Of a stretch of DNA of 64,000 nucleotides, positions 52,826 to 61,718 are shown piece after piece. Within the stretch, counting starts at the first letter, position 1. Each line of letters opens with the position of its first letter. Below the pieces are notes generated by a model that ran no database searches, had not been told where the DNA came from, and saw only the letters and a program-made list of their open reading frames with translations. The stretch is from positions 1 through 64,000 of the forward strand of contig CAZIDZ010000004.1 of NCBI GenBank assembly GCA_964538455.1. The letters run 5' to 3'. The position numbers were made by a program, and so were the translations under genes. This stretch comes from JAZDLX01 sp964538455. GTDB lineage: Bacteria > Electryoneota > Electryoneia > Electryoneales > Electryoneaceae.

Positions 52826-53541
52826 TGGTCACCTCCGGCTCTCGGTATCATCTTCCCGTTCCCCTGTTGCTTCCGGTGAATACTCCAGTTCGCGACCGGA
52901 ACTCCCCGGTTCCAGGGTTTGGCGCTCATGTCCCTGCCGAGTTCGTGCTCGAAATAGGGGCCAAGATCGAGAAACTGGCCGACATCCACCGTCTCCAGAC
53001 CCGCTTTCTTCGCCAGCAGCAGATGGGCATCCCGTCCGAACCGCCAGAAGTCCGGGCCGTCGGGTCCCATGTGCCCGTCGGTGTAGGCGAAGGGAGTCCA
53101 GATGAAGAGGTGCCCTCCCGGACGGAGGATCGCCGCCAGGTTCCGCATCAGCGCAAAGGGATCTTCGACGTGCTCCATCACGCTGAGACAGAGGATCGTG
53201 TCCGCGCTCTGGGGAGGCATCGGAGCGGGGTCTGTGCAGAAATCGCCGACGATATCGACCCTCGACCGATAGCCGAGCTTTTCCACCATCCGCTGGTCAA
53301 GATCGGTGATCAGGACACGTTGGACGGTGGGCAGCGTGTAGAGGTACTCATGGAAATGCTGCGGCGTCGACATGTCCACGACGAGGCCCCGGATCATGTC
53401 TCGATTTTGCCACAACCACTGTTCCTCGAACATCCCGATAATCACCTGCTCCCGCTCGTAAGGTCCGACGAACGTCGAGGCGGGAAAGTGTTTCATCTTC
53501 TGCGTAGGCATCAGCTCCTGCCTGCGGTCGATCACGTTCAC
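52822..53541 (-). CDS. class I SAM methyltransferase
   Basis: A 239-aa methyltransferase. A motif I-like segment (VLITDLDQRMVE) is followed by the later-strand signature ADTILCLSVMEHVEDPFALMRN, then LRPGGHLFIWTPF. These fit Methyltransf_11-type enzymes. The glycine-rich motif I is less standard because the N-terminal portion starts with RGLVVDMSTP. The start is GTG at 53541 with AAGGAG 6 nt upstream. It sits between an SDR gene and a sulfotransferase gene in the operon and probably methylates a sugar hydroxyl or amine. Confidence 0.8.
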   Translation of the reverse strand: MNVIDRRQELMPTQKMKHFPASTFVGPYEREQVIIGMFEEQWLWQNRDMIRGLVVDMSTPQHFHEYLYTLPTVQRVLITDLDQRMVEKLGYRSRVDIVGDFCTDPAPMPPQSADTILCLSVMEHVEDPFALMRNLAAILRPGGHLFIWTPFAYTDGHMGPDGPDFWRFGRDAHLLLAKKAGLETVDVGQFLDLGPYFEHELGRDMSAKPWNRGVPVANWSIHRKQQGNGKMIPRAGGDQ

Positions 53542-53551
53542 AGCATCTCCT

Positions 53552-54550
53552 TTATCTCAGGTTGAGACGTTTCATCCTGCGGACGTTGTAGTAACGGTCG
53601 TCCTCCATTGCGCCGGGCAGTCTGCCGCCGCGGAATGCCCCGGTCAGATCACGCACGGCCTGTTCAATGGACCTGGCGGGCCTCCAGCCCAGTGTCTCCG
53701 AGATCTTTTTCGAGGAGACCTGGTAGCTGCGGTTGTCGTCCGTCGGCTCCACCACCATCTCGATCCCGTCCGGCCCGACGATGTTGCGCACCATCTCCGC
53801 CAGTTCGCGCACCGTGTGGTTCTCGTCACCGGCGTTGAACGCCTGTCCTCGAATCACTTCCGCAGGAGCGCGAAGCATCAGCAGGTAGACATCCACCATG
53901 TCGGCGATGTGGATGTTCGGCCGCTTCTGTTCGCCGCCGAAGACCCTGACGCTCCGCTTGTTGAAGGCGTGATTGGTGAGGATGTTGACAATCACGTCGA
54001 GCCGCTGACGGGGCGCGTATCCGCAGACCGTCGCGGGCCGGATCGCCACAGTGACAAATTCTGGCGAGTCGTAGTGGAACAGGATGCGCTCGCCCATCGC
54101 CTTGAAACGGGAGTAGTCCGTAAGCGGTTCGAGCGGCAGATCCTCGGTCACCTCCGGGTCGGACTTGATCCCGTAGACGCTTGAAGAGCTGGCGTAGATA
54201 AACCGTCTGACGCCGCAGGCCTTCGCCACCTGGATCAACGGTTCCATCGCGTCGAGGTTGATCGAGCGGCCGAGCTCCGGATTCAGCTCGAAACTGGGAT
54301 CGTTGCTGATGCAGGCGAGGTGGATCACCGCGTCATGCCCGGGGATGGTTTTTTCAAGCAACCCGCGGTCGCGGATGTCGCCCTCGATCAGGGTCAACCC
54401 CGGGTGGTCCCGGACGGAGTCCAGCACCTCTCTGCCGTAGATGAAGAGATCGAGCACGGTCACCTCGCACCCCTGGGCGAGCAGCTCGGGGACAAGGGCG
54501 CTGCCCACATATCCGCCTCCTCCGGTGACGTAAACCCGCTTGCAGCTCAT
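53552..54550 (-). CDS. NAD-dependent nucleotide-sugar epimerase/dehydratase (second)
   Basis: A 332-aa extended SDR distinct from the one at 49.7 kb. It has YVTGGGGYVGSALVPELL near residue 6, the Ser region YASSSSVYG and the Tyr-x3-Lys motif DYSRFKAMGE. Two epimerase-type enzymes in one operon suggest at least two modified sugars or one multi-step conversion. It is overlapped by 4 nt with the methyltransferase gene upstream and lies 10 nt before the next methyltransferase gene. Confidence 0.9.
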   Translation of the reverse strand: MSCKRVYVTGGGGYVGSALVPELLAQGCEVTVLDLFIYGREVLDSVRDHPGLTLIEGDIRDRGLLEKTIPGHDAVIHLACISNDPSFELNPELGRSINLDAMEPLIQVAKACGVRRFIYASSSSVYGIKSDPEVTEDLPLEPLTDYSRFKAMGERILFHYDSPEFVTVAIRPATVCGYAPRQRLDVIVNILTNHAFNKRSVRVFGGEQKRPNIHIADMVDVYLLMLRAPAEVIRGQAFNAGDENHTVRELAEMVRNIVGPDGIEMVVEPTDDNRSYQVSSKKISETLGWRPARSIEQAVRDLTGAFRGGRLPGAMEDDRYYNVRRMKRLNLR

Positions 54551-55230
54551 CCTGCCATCTCCTCATCCGCTTCCGGAATCAGGATCTTGTAATGCACATC
54601 GCCGTGGTAGCCAAGACTCTCGAACAGATCCTCCCACCACAGGGGGGTCCGCATGATCTTGTGAGTGGCGTCCCAGCGCTGCATGAAGTCAAGCTCCGCT
54701 TTCGTCCGGCCGCACTGGATCTCGAAAAAGAGCTTCCCGCGCGAGACCCGCATGCACTCCTGGATCGTCGCCTCGATGTCGGCCATGGGCACATGCGGCA
54801 GCACCTCCTTGCCGATCACGAGGTCGAAAGAACCGTCCGGGAAGGGGAGCGATTTCGCCTCACCGCGCCGGATGAAAGGCCTCATTTCGGGGAGCGCGTG
54901 CTCAACGGCGTACCTGCTTACATCCACTCCCTCAACCTCCATCTCCAGTTTTCGAAACTCGATGAGGAAGGTTCCCTTGGCGCAGCCGATCTCGAGAATG
55001 CGGTCGCCCGGTTTCAGGCCGTAATGATCGACCATCCTCTTCGCGGCCGCTGCAAAACGACCGTCGTACTCGTACCCGCCGTAGCCGATGACGTGCTCCG
55101 GGTTGTCGAAGTAGTCGAACCCGAACTCCCGGTAGCTGCTCGAGACGTCGGTTTCCGGGTTGATTCTCCGCGCGAGCTCGCGCCGCTGGCTGCCGCTGCG
55201 GCTCGATTTTGGAAAAAAGGAAAGGATCAC
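54547..55230 (-). CDS. class I SAM methyltransferase
   Basis: A 227-aa methyltransferase with motif I ILEIGCAKGTFLIEF (about residues 80-94), VEGVDVSRYAVEHA and FDLVIGKEVLPHVPM. It begins with a basic N-terminus (SFFPKSSRSGSQRR). 4-nt overlaps on both sides indicate coupled translation. It probably O- or N-methylates a sugar; the substrate is not visible from sequence. Confidence 0.87.
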   Translation of the reverse strand: MILSFFPKSSRSGSQRRELARRINPETDVSSSYREFGFDYFDNPEHVIGYGGYEYDGRFAAAAKRMVDHYGLKPGDRILEIGCAKGTFLIEFRKLEMEVEGVDVSRYAVEHALPEMRPFIRRGEAKSLPFPDGSFDLVIGKEVLPHVPMADIEATIQECMRVSRGKLFFEIQCGRTKAELDFMQRWDATHKIMRTPLWWEDLFESLGYHGDVHYKILIPEADEEMAG

Positions 55231-56057
55231 TTTCTGTTCCCTCCGCGATGTCCTTTGCGCAGGATGTACATCGTTGGTCCCAAACGAATCCCGAACTGTA
55301 TCTGATTCAGTCCTGCGAAAAAGGAGTTGTATTCACTGTTCAAATCTTTTGCATCCACACTGGGATCCAGCCATTTTGCGAAACGGGTGCCGAAGTAATA
55401 GGCTGAGATAAACGATCGTTCTTCCAGTACCTCGAAGGATCGTTCGATGAAGGGAATCAATTCCGAACGCCTCAGAAAACGGGTATGATTGGGCGAGCTA
55501 ATCGGTTCCATCGCCGCCTCACGACGCAAACCGTTCAGGCGTGTCAGTTCCTCTTGCCAGTTTTCCACGACGATTGCAATGCCGCCTGGTTCCAGCAACC
55601 GCTCGATTTCACGAAACGTCCCCAACTGCTCTTCGGGATTCTGGATATTTTGTATACAGCGAACGGAAATAAGCGTGTCGTAGCATTCATCAGGCCGCGG
55701 AACCTCTGCAGCGGAAGCAACGAAAAAGTTGATTTCCTGGAATCCCAATTCGTGCTTATGACGGCTCGCCGTTTCGATTGAAGCGGGGCTTATATCAAGC
55801 GCTTCATACTTCGAAGGGGCCATCACCTTGAATAGTTTCGAGGAGGTGTATCCAACATGACAACCGATTTCAAGCACGCGACGGCTGGCCGGTCTGTCTA
55901 GGTGCGTTTCAACAGCACTCCGAAGAGCGTCCCATTCTAAACGCTCCGCGTGTGGATCCTCAAAACCTGATGAGAAAGTCCCGGTTTTCGCCCGGTCTTC
56001 CCAAAATCCCTCACGCACTTGCCTGGGCGTACTGATGCTCACTTTTTCGCCACCCAT
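55227..56057 (-). CDS. class I SAM methyltransferase
   Basis: A 276-aa methyltransferase with motif I VLEIGCHVGYTSSKLF, ALDISPASIETA and EIERLLEPGGIAIVVENW. The start was placed at the ATG at 56057 with GAGGA 8 nt upstream, which overlaps the end of the upstream glycosyltransferase gene by 47 nt. A GTG at 56042 is an alternative with a shorter overlap. It is the third methyltransferase in series, suggesting multiple methyl groups on the glycan. Confidence 0.83.
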   Translation of the reverse strand: MGGEKVSISTPRQVREGFWEDRAKTGTFSSGFEDPHAERLEWDALRSAVETHLDRPASRRVLEIGCHVGYTSSKLFKVMAPSKYEALDISPASIETASRHKHELGFQEINFFVASAAEVPRPDECYDTLISVRCIQNIQNPEEQLGTFREIERLLEPGGIAIVVENWQEELTRLNGLRREAAMEPISSPNHTRFLRRSELIPFIERSFEVLEERSFISAYYFGTRFAKWLDPSVDAKDLNSEYNSFFAGLNQIQFGIRLGPTMYILRKGHRGGNRK

Positions 56058-57303
56058 ATTCTGTTTCCTCGTAAAAAGCAATCAGCCGTTTCGCGATATC
56101 GCCGACCAGGAACGAATCCGGGACAGAAACGGATTCGCCGACGCCAAGCCCGGAAATCACAGCCACAGGATCTGCCACATGCTCGCCCAAACGGTACCGT
56201 TTCATCAGAAAACGGATGAATTTTCCGTGATGGACAAAGCTGTACAATCCCGCGTCAACGTAATCGAACACCTTATTGGCACTGGCGTATTCGAACTTCT
56301 CAATCCGGTAGGTTTGTTGGATACCCTCATCTTCAGGCGTCAATGCGTGCAAGCCGTAATGGCATTTGGCGAGTTCCTGCAAGAGTCCATCGTAAGGCAA
56401 TGTGTCATGTACGTACACCGGCGCGGTGGCTGGCAGGATGCGTCTCAATTCCGCCCGGAGTTTGTCGGCTTTTACTTGTAGAGAGGGGAAGATGTGCAGT
56501 TCGATCCCCGCTTCCTCCACCTTTTCAGCTACTGCTTTCAGGTAATTCGTTTCCCCGTTCGGCGAGAGGTTTCCACAGTACGCCACCTTCGGCCTCTCTT
56601 GGGGCCGGCGCTGTGGAATGATGGTACCGTAACATCCATCGGGAACGAATATCCGCTTTCCGCCAAACCGATACCCCAACCTTCTTTTCACATATTGCAG
56701 TTCCAAGCTTCGACAGGTGAGTCCATCCGCATGTTCGAGGCAGTAGCGCTCTTTCTCGAGCTGACCGGGATGACGTTCTTGCGCAATCTCCGGCTGGACC
56801 ATCCCCGCCATCACGTCGTAGTCGTCGAAGATCACCGGACCGAGCTTGTCGCCGATCACATGTTCCGCCGTGTCGAACCGCCAGTTCGAGAAGAGGTGGT
56901 AAACGCGGGGGGCAAAACGGCGAGCGAGGCTTAACGCCTCTTGCGGTGTTCGGTAGGAAAACGTCTGCGTGAAAAGTGGTGCGGGATCGAACGTCGGCGG
57001 ATCTCGATGCAGCAGGATTCCGCTCCAGCCGTGAGCGCGGAGACCGTACATCAATTTCGCTTCACGGCTGCGCGGCGCGTCGCTGATGAAGACGACAAGA
57101 TTATTAGTTTCCCGAGCGGATTGTACACGCGACTCAGACGCGGGAACGTGCCCCGTCTCCGCCGTTTGTCCCCCGGAGCCTGCCTTCAATTCGTTCGCCG
57201 GTGAAGTATCCGAATCCCTCATTCGCCGGATCAGCTGACGGACGAACGCTCGCACGGCTTCGGGTGTCCTTGCCCACTCCTCTTGGCTGAAGGGAAGCTG
57301 CAT
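56011..57303 (-). CDS. glycosyltransferase (GT-B type), operon leader
   Basis: A 430-aa protein and the first gene of the ten-gene operon. After a 70-residue N-terminal region comes a GT-B-like part: VVFISDAPRSREAKLMYGLRA, FSNWRFDTAEHV, VAYCGNLSPNG, then ASANKVFDYVDAGLYSFVH as the C-terminal sugar-nucleotide site. The N-terminal 30 residues (LPFSQEEWARTPEAVRAFV) resemble the N-terminal helix of IS66-like transposases (DUF6444) rather than a glycosyltransferase. Donor and acceptor are unknown. It is preceded by a 670-nt AT-rich intergenic region that should hold the operon promoter. Confidence 0.78.
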   Translation of the reverse strand: MQLPFSQEEWARTPEAVRAFVRQLIRRMRDSDTSPANELKAGSGGQTAETGHVPASESRVQSARETNNLVVFISDAPRSREAKLMYGLRAHGWSGILLHRDPPTFDPAPLFTQTFSYRTPQEALSLARRFAPRVYHLFSNWRFDTAEHVIGDKLGPVIFDDYDVMAGMVQPEIAQERHPGQLEKERYCLEHADGLTCRSLELQYVKRRLGYRFGGKRIFVPDGCYGTIIPQRRPQERPKVAYCGNLSPNGETNYLKAVAEKVEEAGIELHIFPSLQVKADKLRAELRRILPATAPVYVHDTLPYDGLLQELAKCHYGLHALTPEDEGIQQTYRIEKFEYASANKVFDYVDAGLYSFVHHGKFIRFLMKRYRLGEHVADPVAVISGLGVGESVSVPDSFLVGDIAKRLIAFYEETEYGWRKSEHQYAQASA

Positions 57304-57749
57304 TAAGCCTGTCTACGCTCCTTTGCGAATGCTGCACGCTTGCCGATGCTTCTGGACGACGTCAATTCTCGTCCATGCTTCTATTTAACATGCTCTTACA
57401 AGCATTTTTCCGCGCTTACGCTGTCTATCAGCAAAGCGCCAGGAAAAACATGCACGTAGTCTCGCGGGTTCGTACAGAACCCCTTTCGCAATCCACATGC
57501 CAGCCGGTTTTAGCACATTAACTTTTGAATAACAATTCATTACGTCGCCAAGATCGACGAAAAAAGGAACCTGCTATTCCCTCATACGGCAGGAATTTCC
57601 GTGTTGTATTTGGGGTTCTTTCAGGACGGTAAAGGCGGAAAGAAGACTTTCGTGTATTTTGCGATATGGCTAAATAGCAGCAATTCGCTAAGGTTTTAGT
57701 ATTTTGACATTTGGCTGGAGAATAAAATGTTGCTCAGGAGAGAAAGTGC

Positions 57750-57942
57750 TAAAATTAGATACGAGAACAGCACCGTTCGGTCTATTGACGCTGTTCGTGG
57801 GAGCCGGGAATACCCTCACCGGTGAGCATAAGGCAACATGCAAGGATAACGAGACCAGGAAGATCGTGCTCGTCCGGTAGCGTGCGAACGACAGCGCACT
57901 ACATGCGGCAGGTCCACTCGAATCCGGGTGGACCTGCTTTTT
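57750..57942 (+). ncRNA. candidate small RNA
   Basis: A strong plus-strand terminator at 57908-57942 has no plus-strand gene before it for 12 kb, so it implies a local transcript. Within 57760-57900 there are further foldable segments: a palindrome CTCACCGGTGAG (57815-57826) and CGCTGT (57789-57794), which can pair with ACAGCG (57891-57896) near the 3' end. The 5' end is not defined; a TTGACG at 57785 or a TTGACA near 57704 are possible -35 elements without good -10 partners. No known RNA family was recognised. Confidence 0.4.
57908..57942 (+). terminator. strong rho-independent terminator
   Basis: GCAGGTCCAC (57908-57917) and GTGGACCTGC (57928-57937) form a perfect 10-bp stem with a 10-nt loop, followed by TTTTT. 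It is oriented for plus-strand transcripts; the minus strand has no T-run after the stem. The nearest plus-strand gene upstream ends at 45115. Confidence 0.85.
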
Positions 57943-57975
57943 GTCTTCTTCCGTTTTGCGGCTGACGAATGAGGC

Positions 57976-59214
57976 TCAGAAGGCAAAGAGGAATTGCAGG
58001 GCGAGGATTTGAACAGCCTCGGGGCCGCCGCTGTCCACATAGAAGTTGCCCTGGTAATCAAGGCGGATGAACCCTTCCCGGATCACGCGGTAGCCGAGCG
58101 CGGCTTCGAAACGGTTCACGTCCCAGCCCCAGGTCGCCTTTTTGGACGTATCAGGAATCTTGATTTTGCTGTATCGCAGGATGTCGTAGCGCCCGGCGAG
58201 GTACCACTGGGCGTTGATCTTGTAGCGTGCCTCAAGGTACCCAGTCAGCAGATCGATGGAATCCTCTTTGAGGAAGGGCGTCTGCCATTGCTCCCACGCG
58301 GTCTCGGAAAAGAACTGCCAGTACCCGAAGGAATACTCCAGATAGCCACCGTAAATCGTCGCCAGGTAACCTTCCGGAGCTTTCGGATAGGCGTAATCGT
58401 AGTTAGCGGCGGTTTGTCTCGCGCTGCCGCCGCCGCTTGTCGAGGTGTACTCATAGACGTCGTACGTCGATTCGATCGAATCGGGTTCGGAGGGATTGAT
58501 CCATGCGCCGACCGCCACGGAGCCGCCGAACCGCAACCCGGCGAGTGGATGCAGGCCGATGTTCACAATGCCCTGGTAACCGTCATTCCCCGCCGCCCTC
58601 GGATCCGACATCGCCCCCTGCGTGATCGCAACCGCGGACTCCAACCAGCCGCGGTCGAAATGCAGCGAGATCCCCGTGTCCCAGCAGGCGTCGTACCCCG
58701 GCGGAAGCGAACGGGCGCCCTCCGCCTTCGATTCCAGCAGGCTTGCGTTGTTCGCCCGCCCGTCACCGGGAAGCGGTGTTTTCCAGTGCCAGAACAGGGG
58801 CACACCGATCAGCGGATTCTGGTTGAAATAGGTGCTGCGCCACGAGTAGTTGCCGAAGGGAGCCGGTATCAAGCCGACCTTCGCGTACAGCGACTCGGAA
58901 CCCAGCAGCTTGCTGAAGGTGAAATAGGCGCCCTGAACGCGCGGATCGGCCCCGGAATCCCAGAGGAACTCGAGGGAGAGGTGGATCTTGTCCGTCCACC
59001 CTTTTTGAACGAAAAGCCTCGCCCTGTAAGGGTTGAACGGATCGTCCCCGTGGAAATTGGTGTTCAGGGGCGAATGGCGGTCCAGGGTTCGGAACGTCAC
59101 CGCCATATCTCCCGAGAGGTCAAAACCCGTGCTGCCCAGTGAATAGGATTTTGCGGAGGCGGACACGCTGAACAACACTGAAATCAAGATCGCCGCAATT
59201 GCCGTGTTTCTCAT
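57976..59214 (-). CDS. outer-membrane porin
   Basis: A 412-aa protein with a signal peptide (cleaved near AKS, residue 22) and a beta-barrel composition with many aromatic-flanked strands. It ends in ...LALQFLFAF, with the C-terminal Phe typical of outer-membrane proteins. It resembles general or anion-type porins of the OprO/OprP style, though I cannot fix the subfamily. The gene is overlapped by 4 nt with the sensor kinase upstream and is the last of a cupredoxin-kinase-porin operon. Confidence 0.8.
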   Translation of the reverse strand: MRNTAIAAILISVLFSVSASAKSYSLGSTGFDLSGDMAVTFRTLDRHSPLNTNFHGDDPFNPYRARLFVQKGWTDKIHLSLEFLWDSGADPRVQGAYFTFSKLLGSESLYAKVGLIPAPFGNYSWRSTYFNQNPLIGVPLFWHWKTPLPGDGRANNASLLESKAEGARSLPPGYDACWDTGISLHFDRGWLESAVAITQGAMSDPRAAGNDGYQGIVNIGLHPLAGLRFGGSVAVGAWINPSEPDSIESTYDVYEYTSTSGGGSARQTAANYDYAYPKAPEGYLATIYGGYLEYSFGYWQFFSETAWEQWQTPFLKEDSIDLLTGYLEARYKINAQWYLAGRYDILRYSKIKIPDTSKKATWGWDVNRFEAALGYRVIREGFIRLDYQGNFYVDSGGPEAVQILALQFLFAF

Positions 59215-61007
59215 GCCAGTGCCTCCTGCTTCACGTCGACAGGCAGGAGCAGCTTGAACGTCGTACCCACCCCCTGCTCTGTCGTCACCTGAATTTCACC
59301 CCCATGTTCTTCGACGACTTTTTTCGTTACCGCGAGGCCCAGTCCGGTGCCCTCCCGCTTGCCGTGGCTGACAAAGGGCTCGAACAGTTTATCGAGCAGA
59401 TCTTCGGGAATTCCCGGCCCATCGTCTTCGATCAGAATCGCCACGTGGTTATCCATCTTCTGCGTTGCGATTCTCAGGTGCCCGTTTCTGTCGACCGCCT
59501 GCATCGCGTTGCGCACGATGTTGTCGATCCCGCGCTCGATCCGGCCGGGGTCCACAACCACCGTGTCATGGTACCCGCAATCGCACCGGAGCTCGATGTT
59601 CTTGCGCTTCGCTTCCGGTTCGAAATTTTCCACGATCCCCTGCAGGAAGGACTCAAGGTTGACCGTCTGCAGATTGAGCCTCACCTCCCCGCGCGCGAAG
59701 TCGAGCAGCTCATTGATCATTCCCTGCATCCGCTCGATCTGGCGAAGCACCAGCTGGGAGTAGTTTTTCCTCTGCTCCACCGTCACTCCCTCCATCGCCA
59801 TCAGCTGCATGAAACCGTGGATCGTGGAAATGGGCTGGCGGAAATCATGGGTCATGCTCGAGGCCATCCGCCCGATGGTGGTCAGCCGTTCACTCTGGAT
59901 CAGCGCCGTGCGTGCATCCTTCAGCGTCTGGCGCATGCTGTCCATTTCCTTCGCAAGCACTCCCAGCTCGTCGCCCCGCGAATGCGGCACGGGTGTATCC
60001 AGATCATCCTGCGCAAGGCGTTCGGCGGCTTTCACCAGCTCGTCGATGGGTCTCGATAGACCGTTGGCGAAGACAAGCGAGACGATCAGCGCAAAACCGA
60101 TCGCCACGAGGCCGACGTAGAGCAGCGCCCGCTGCAGTTTGTTCAGCAACTCCTCCCGCTGCTTAGTCGATTGGAAAACCAATCCCGTCGCCAGCGGAGT
60201 GTTGGTCGCGTCGTTCAGGCGGAAGGCCGAGCCCGCATACGGCTCACCGTTGAAATGAAACTCGATGAAAGGTCCCGCCGGGGGAGTGTTGTTCGGTCCG
60301 CGGCCAAGCCAGGGAACCCGCGGCAGGCTGTCCATCGTCCAACCCTGGCGGATTTGCGCTTCGGACAGGACCTCTTTCAGAGGTTGCACGTTGTCCTCGA
60401 TCAGGCTCGATTCCGCAGCTTCGTCCATGGTGACGAAGGCGATTTGCATGCCGGTCAACTGGGCAAATTCGCGATTGATCCAGTTCTTGAAACTCTGGCC
60501 GACGATCAGGATGCCTATCGGAGTCCGCCCGCTGTACACCGGAACCGCCGCCACCTGATGAAGAATATTGCCGACGATCCAGAGATCCCCGCTGTCGTAG
60601 CCATTGCGCACATCCCGGATCACCGCCAGATCCGCGATCGAATCGCCCCACTTCTGCGGTTGATCGACTCGATAGATCACCTTGCCCTCGACGTCGGTCA
60701 CCCAGAACAGGTCCATCTTGTACAGCAGTTGCGTCTTTTCCGCCGCTTCACGGATGGTCGCCTGATCGCCCGTGGAGAGCACGCCTCGCAGCCGGGGATC
60801 GTTGGCGATGTTCACCGCTTGCGCGAGCAGTGAGCGCATCTTCGTCGCCTGGAAGGTGTCGAACCGCCCCGACGCGTGCCCCAGGCGAACCTGGTCCTCT
60901 TCATGCGTGTATTCATGGAAACGATTGTTGACGACGAGGATCGACCCGGCTGCGACGACCACCGCGACGAGAGCCGTGAAGAGAAAGATCTTTCTGCGAA
61001 AGGTCAC
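59211..61007 (-). CDS. sensor histidine kinase with extracytoplasmic Cache-like domain
   Basis: A 598-aa kinase. TM1 at about 8-27, a roughly 260-residue periplasmic double-Cache-like sensor, TM2 at about 293-315, and HAMP to about 362. HisKA has the box SMTHDFRQP (His387). The HATPase has an N-box NIVRNAMQAV, G1 DDGPGIP (528-534) and G2 GTGLGLAV (553-560). All catalytic boxes are present. There is no response regulator gene in this operon. The GTG start at 61007 has GGAG 6 nt upstream. It lies 12 nt after the cupredoxin gene and overlaps the porin gene by 4 nt. Confidence 0.92.
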   Translation of the reverse strand: MTFRRKIFLFTALVAVVVAAGSILVVNNRFHEYTHEEDQVRLGHASGRFDTFQATKMRSLLAQAVNIANDPRLRGVLSTGDQATIREAAEKTQLLYKMDLFWVTDVEGKVIYRVDQPQKWGDSIADLAVIRDVRNGYDSGDLWIVGNILHQVAAVPVYSGRTPIGILIVGQSFKNWINREFAQLTGMQIAFVTMDEAAESSLIEDNVQPLKEVLSEAQIRQGWTMDSLPRVPWLGRGPNNTPPAGPFIEFHFNGEPYAGSAFRLNDATNTPLATGLVFQSTKQREELLNKLQRALLYVGLVAIGFALIVSLVFANGLSRPIDELVKAAERLAQDDLDTPVPHSRGDELGVLAKEMDSMRQTLKDARTALIQSERLTTIGRMASSMTHDFRQPISTIHGFMQLMAMEGVTVEQRKNYSQLVLRQIERMQGMINELLDFARGEVRLNLQTVNLESFLQGIVENFEPEAKRKNIELRCDCGYHDTVVVDPGRIERGIDNIVRNAMQAVDRNGHLRIATQKMDNHVAILIEDDGPGIPEDLLDKLFEPFVSHGKREGTGLGLAVTKKVVEEHGGEIQVTTEQGVGTTFKLLLPVDVKQEALA

Positions 61008-61019
61008 ACAGACTCCGGG

Positions 61020-61718
61020 CTATTTGATTCCGAGGATAAAGTCCACATCAACCGTTCCCGTTTCCGGGACGGTGATCGTCTTGATTTGCTCGCTCAGCGT
61101 TTCGTGCCAGGCGTGGATTCGCCACGTTCCGGCGGGAACGCCACGAATCATGTACGCCTCGTCCGATTTGACAGGGGCGAAATAGTGATTCGGCAAAACC
61201 AGGACTACACCGCTCATGCTCGGGTGGATATCGCAGAATATCCTCACTTCCCCCACCTTGTTGAAGGTGATCGATTTCGATTTGCCCTTGCCGTAGCGTC
61301 CCAGGTCAAAGGTGCGGGCGGGCGAGAGGCTGAAAAGGTTGTGATACACGTTGTCCGAGTTCGGAAAGTCCACTGTTGTGCCGACCAGTACGGGCGTGAT
61401 GTGAGGGATAATTGTCATATTCATCTGGTTGATTTGAGGGTGCTCCGCCGGGACTTCGCCACGGCCAAGCCCGGCATTGGCCTCGAGATACACCACCGCG
61501 AGGATTTCGTCACCTTCCGGGATGGCGCTCTCCGTCCCCTCCAGGTCCCGGGACCGGGCCCAGGGGCTCGCGGCCTCCTGCTGGCTCACAGGTGCTTGGA
61601 GAATTTGAACATGCCCTTGAAGATCGCCCGCTTTCGCGGTAGGAAGCTTGAAAATGCCGAAGTTGGACAGAAGAACAACACTCACAACCGTATGAAAAAT
61701 CCTTTTCCATGGGATCAT
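61020..61718 (-). CDS. periplasmic cupredoxin-domain protein
   Basis: A 232-aa exported protein (signal to about residue 30). A cupredoxin domain at about 70-175 carries a complete type-1 copper ligand set: His126 (NVYHN), Cys162 and His165 (FCDIHPSM), and Met168. The final 50 residues look like a carboxypeptidase-regulatory-type beta-sandwich (RGVPAGTWRIHAWHE). Such proteins are often annotated as methylamine-utilisation-like or plastocyanin-like. It probably binds copper and shuttles electrons or senses copper. First gene of the operon with a sensor kinase and a porin. Confidence 0.85.
   Translation of the reverse strand: MIPWKRIFHTVVSVVLLSNFGIFKLPTAKAGDLQGHVQILQAPVSQQEAASPWARSRDLEGTESAIPEGDEILAVVYLEANAGLGRGEVPAEHPQINQMNMTIIPHITPVLVGTTVDFPNSDNVYHNLFSLSPARTFDLGRYGKGKSKSITFNKVGEVRIFCDIHPSMSGVVLVLPNHYFAPVKSDEAYMIRGVPAGTWRIHAWHETLSEQIKTITVPETGTVDVDFILGIK

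Larger units (their letters stand above)
57304..57975. other. 672-nt AT-rich intergenic region
   Basis: Separates the glycan operon (starting at 57303, minus) from the porin gene (ending at 57976, minus). It is AT-rich relative to its neighbours. It must contain the glycan operon promoter on the minus strand, but no clear -35/-10 pair was found. Its right end carries the putative small RNA and its terminator. No protein-coding gene is apparent. Confidence 0.5.

Noticed and set aside
57911..57935. TCGAATCC inside a stem, resembling a tRNA T-arm
   Set aside because: Loop and stem lengths do not fit a tRNA, and there is no acceptor stem, anticodon arm or D-arm; it is the terminator hairpin.
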